Assembly: GCF_003096075.1 (NCBI RefSeq) | Contig: NZ_CP015449.1 | Coordinates: 2,411,001 to 2,475,000 of the forward strand | DNA: 64,000 nt | Direction of reading: 5' to 3' | Source: Dietzia lutea | GTDB lineage: Bacteria; Actinomycetota; Actinomycetes; Mycobacteriales; Mycobacteriaceae | Part shown: one piece after another, positions 62,934-64,000 of the stretch | Layout of the letters: each line of letters opens with the position of its first letter | How positions within the stretch are numbered: position 1 is the stretch's first letter | Program-made: the position numbers and the translations under genes | Notes under the pieces: generated by a model | Databases searched by the model: none | The model's input: the letters and a program-made list of their open reading frames with translations, nothing else | What the model was told of the DNA's origin: nothing

Positions 62934-64000
62934 TCAGCGCCGGATACGGAGCCCCTTAGGCGTGATGCCGAAGCCCGCCGCCTCGAACGCGGCGGCGTGT
63001 GGCGAGCCGTGCACGGGCTCTCCGCCCAGCGTGGTCACGGTCAACGGCCCGACCGCTCCCGCGCGGACGGCGTCGACGAGCGCACCCGCGGCGAGAGGCA
63101 CCGCACCGGTGCGGTCGTCGAAGACGAGGACGGTGCGTCCGCCGCGTTCCACGAACAGCACGCAGATCCCGTCGACCAGCACCACGAGAGCGCCCGCCTT
63201 CCGGCCGGGCCGGTGACCCGAGCCGCCCGCGACCGCCGCGGCGCCAGCGCTGGGGACGGCGGTCGGCCAGGGCAGCGCGGCGCCGTAGGGGTTGGCGGGG
63301 TCGGTGGCGGCGAGGACCCGGACGGTGGGTTCGTCGGTGCCGGAGGGCCAGTGGGCGTCGTCGGCGGTGTCGTCGAACGTGCGCAGTCGGTCGATGGTGT
63401 TGCCGGCCGCGAACTGCGCGGCGCCGAGGCCGTCGACGAAGTACCCGCGGCGACAGCGGCCCGAGTCCTCCATCTGCGCCAGCACCTTGTACACGGCGGC
63501 GAACCCGCCGGGTATCTCCTCGGCCTCGACCGCGCCCCGGGTGACGACGCCGTGGCGTAGCAGGAGGGTCTCGGCCCAGGCGTGCGCCCGCAGCGTGGCG
63601 TCGGTGATCGACTCCGGGACGAGGGACCAGCGGCCCGCCAGCACGGGTGGCGTCCTCGTCCCCGCGGCGACAGCACCGTTGAGCTGCGCCATCGCGGTGC
63701 GGCCGAACCGGGCGCGCCGTGGGCGGGCGGAGGCGCGGGGCGACCGGTGCGCGGTCCCCGACCCCGACGAGCCGCCGCCGGCGAGCACCGCGCGCAGCGG
63801 TGCGAGCGTGTCGTTGGTGACGACGCCGTCCCACACCAGGTCCCAGAGCGCGTCGCGCACCGCGGACTCGGTGACGGTCGGCGCGGTGTCAGTGGGCGCG
63901 GTGTCAGTGGGCGCGGTGTCAGTGGGCGCGGTGTCAGTGGGGACGGGGTCGGTGGGGGCGGTGAGTGCGTTCTTGACCGCGGTGACGATGTCGCGGAAGA
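62934..64000 (-). CDS. lhr: Lhr-type DEAD/H-box helicase, C-terminal part (partial)
   Basis: The visible 355 residues are the C-terminal part of Lhr, a large superfamily 2 DNA helicase used in repair; the motor domains lie beyond the right edge. ALWDLVWDGVVTNDTLAPLRAVL, AETLLLRHGVVTRGAVEAEEIPGGFAAVYKVLAQMEDSGRCRRGYFVDGLGAAQFA and GAALPWP follow the family pattern. The frame stays open to base 64000. Near residues 20-45 of the visible part is a run of PTDTA repeats from a 15-bp tandem. M. tuberculosis Lhr (Rv3296) lies next to nei (Rv3297), and the same pairing with a nei gene occurs here. Confidence 0.85.
   Translation of the reverse strand, partial: FRDIVTAVKNALTAPTDPVPTDTAPTDTAPTDTAPTDTAPTVTESAVRDALWDLVWDGVVTNDTLAPLRAVLAGGGSSGSGTAHRSPRASARPRRARFGRTAMAQLNGAVAAGTRTPPVLAGRWSLVPESITDATLRAHAWAETLLLRHGVVTRGAVEAEEIPGGFAAVYKVLAQMEDSGRCRRGYFVDGLGAAQFAAGNTIDRLRTFDDTADDAHWPSGTDEPTVRVLAATDPANPYGAALPWPTAVPSAGAAAVAGGSGHRPGRKAGALVVLVDGICVLFVERGGRTVLVFDDRTGAVPLAAGALVDAVRAGAVGPLTVTTLGGEPVHGSPHAAAFEAAGFGITPKGLRIRR
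63881..63955 (-). repeat. 15-bp in-frame tandem repeat within lhr
   Basis: GCGCGGTGTCAGTGG occurs four times without change at 63881-63940 and a degenerate copy follows at 63941-63955. On the coding strand it gives the pentapeptide PTDTA repeated. Fifteen bases keep the frame, so copy number could vary without breaking the gene. Confidence 0.8.

Noticed and set aside
63881-63955. CRISPR array
   Set aside because: Units are 15 bp, directly adjacent with no spacers, and in frame within lhr.

Overview
The window is high-GC actinobacterial DNA with dense, mostly translationally coupled genes. Gene content and order point to the Corynebacteriales/Mycobacteriales. Several blocks match Mycobacterium tuberculosis order as I recall it: rsmI-pmt; galU-glp(moeA1)-rimJ-glpR with fau-ruc alongside; mscL, moaB-pepD-mprB-mprA with rpmF; pgi-chorismate mutase-pcrA-M23 peptidase-sucC-sucD; a DUF6350 protein with purN-purH; and the accD1-accA1-fadE19-maoC-citE-fadD35-scoA-scoB leucine cluster. 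The way these blocks are joined suggests a Dietzia- or Corynebacterium-like relative, with Dietzia as my guess. I see no rRNA, transposase, prophage or CRISPR array; there is one tRNA (Ala, CGC).

Layout. 1-6.3 kb: the start of rsmI, protein O-mannosyltransferase, an MscS channel, an SDR/DoxX pair, an Old Yellow Enzyme and an SMR transporter pair. 6.4-19.5 kb: a lipase, tRNA-Ala, the Glp/GlpR cell-division pair with RimJ, GalU, 5-formyl-THF cyclo-ligase, a Ruc-like zinc-ribbon chaperone behind a CIRCE operator, an SAF-domain protein, MscL, and the envelope-stress operon mprA-mprB-degP-moaB plus a 70-residue protein. 19.4-21.2 kb: ribosomal proteins L32, L31, L28, L33, S14 and S18, all of the cysteine-free type, closed by a long hairpin.

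21.4-32.6 kb: an AEC transporter, then a nine-gene minus-strand operon encoding a complete leucine/isovalerate degradation route: acyl-CoA dehydrogenase, biotin-dependent carboxylase, hydratase, (R)-HMG-CoA lyase-type CitE and succinyl-CoA:acetoacetate CoA-transferase. An acyl-CoA ligase and a CPBP membrane protease complete it, and a 10-6-10 palindrome lies at its promoter. 32.6-38.2 kb: a repeat-rich spacer, a cysteine-rich DUF1540 protein and a DUF2470-like protein that each carry a DtxR/IdeR-like iron box, an amidase, and a YtrA-type GntR/ABC operon. 38.2-45.5 kb: an Lrp regulator divergent from a fused indolepyruvate ferredoxin oxidoreductase, a TetR regulator, purH and purN.

45.5-64 kb: a DUF6350 membrane protein, sucCD, an M23 peptidase, a TetR regulator, PcrA helicase, an Na+/alanine symporter, chorismate mutase, a DUF5701 protein, Pgi, a DUF222-HNH protein with an SOS-like box, an operon of a zinc-type CDF exporter, Nei glycosylase and an SDR, and the C-terminal part of an Lhr helicase with a 15-bp tandem repeat.

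Themes. Eleven genes have a TAnnnT-type -10 box 6-8 nt before the start codon, as expected for leaderless mRNAs; this decided several starts. The signals most worth checking are the CIRCE operator inside the end of fau, a motif shared by the mprA and degP promoters, the paired iron boxes, and a dispersed palindromic element. All functions are read from the sequence and from memory of the families; no database search was run.
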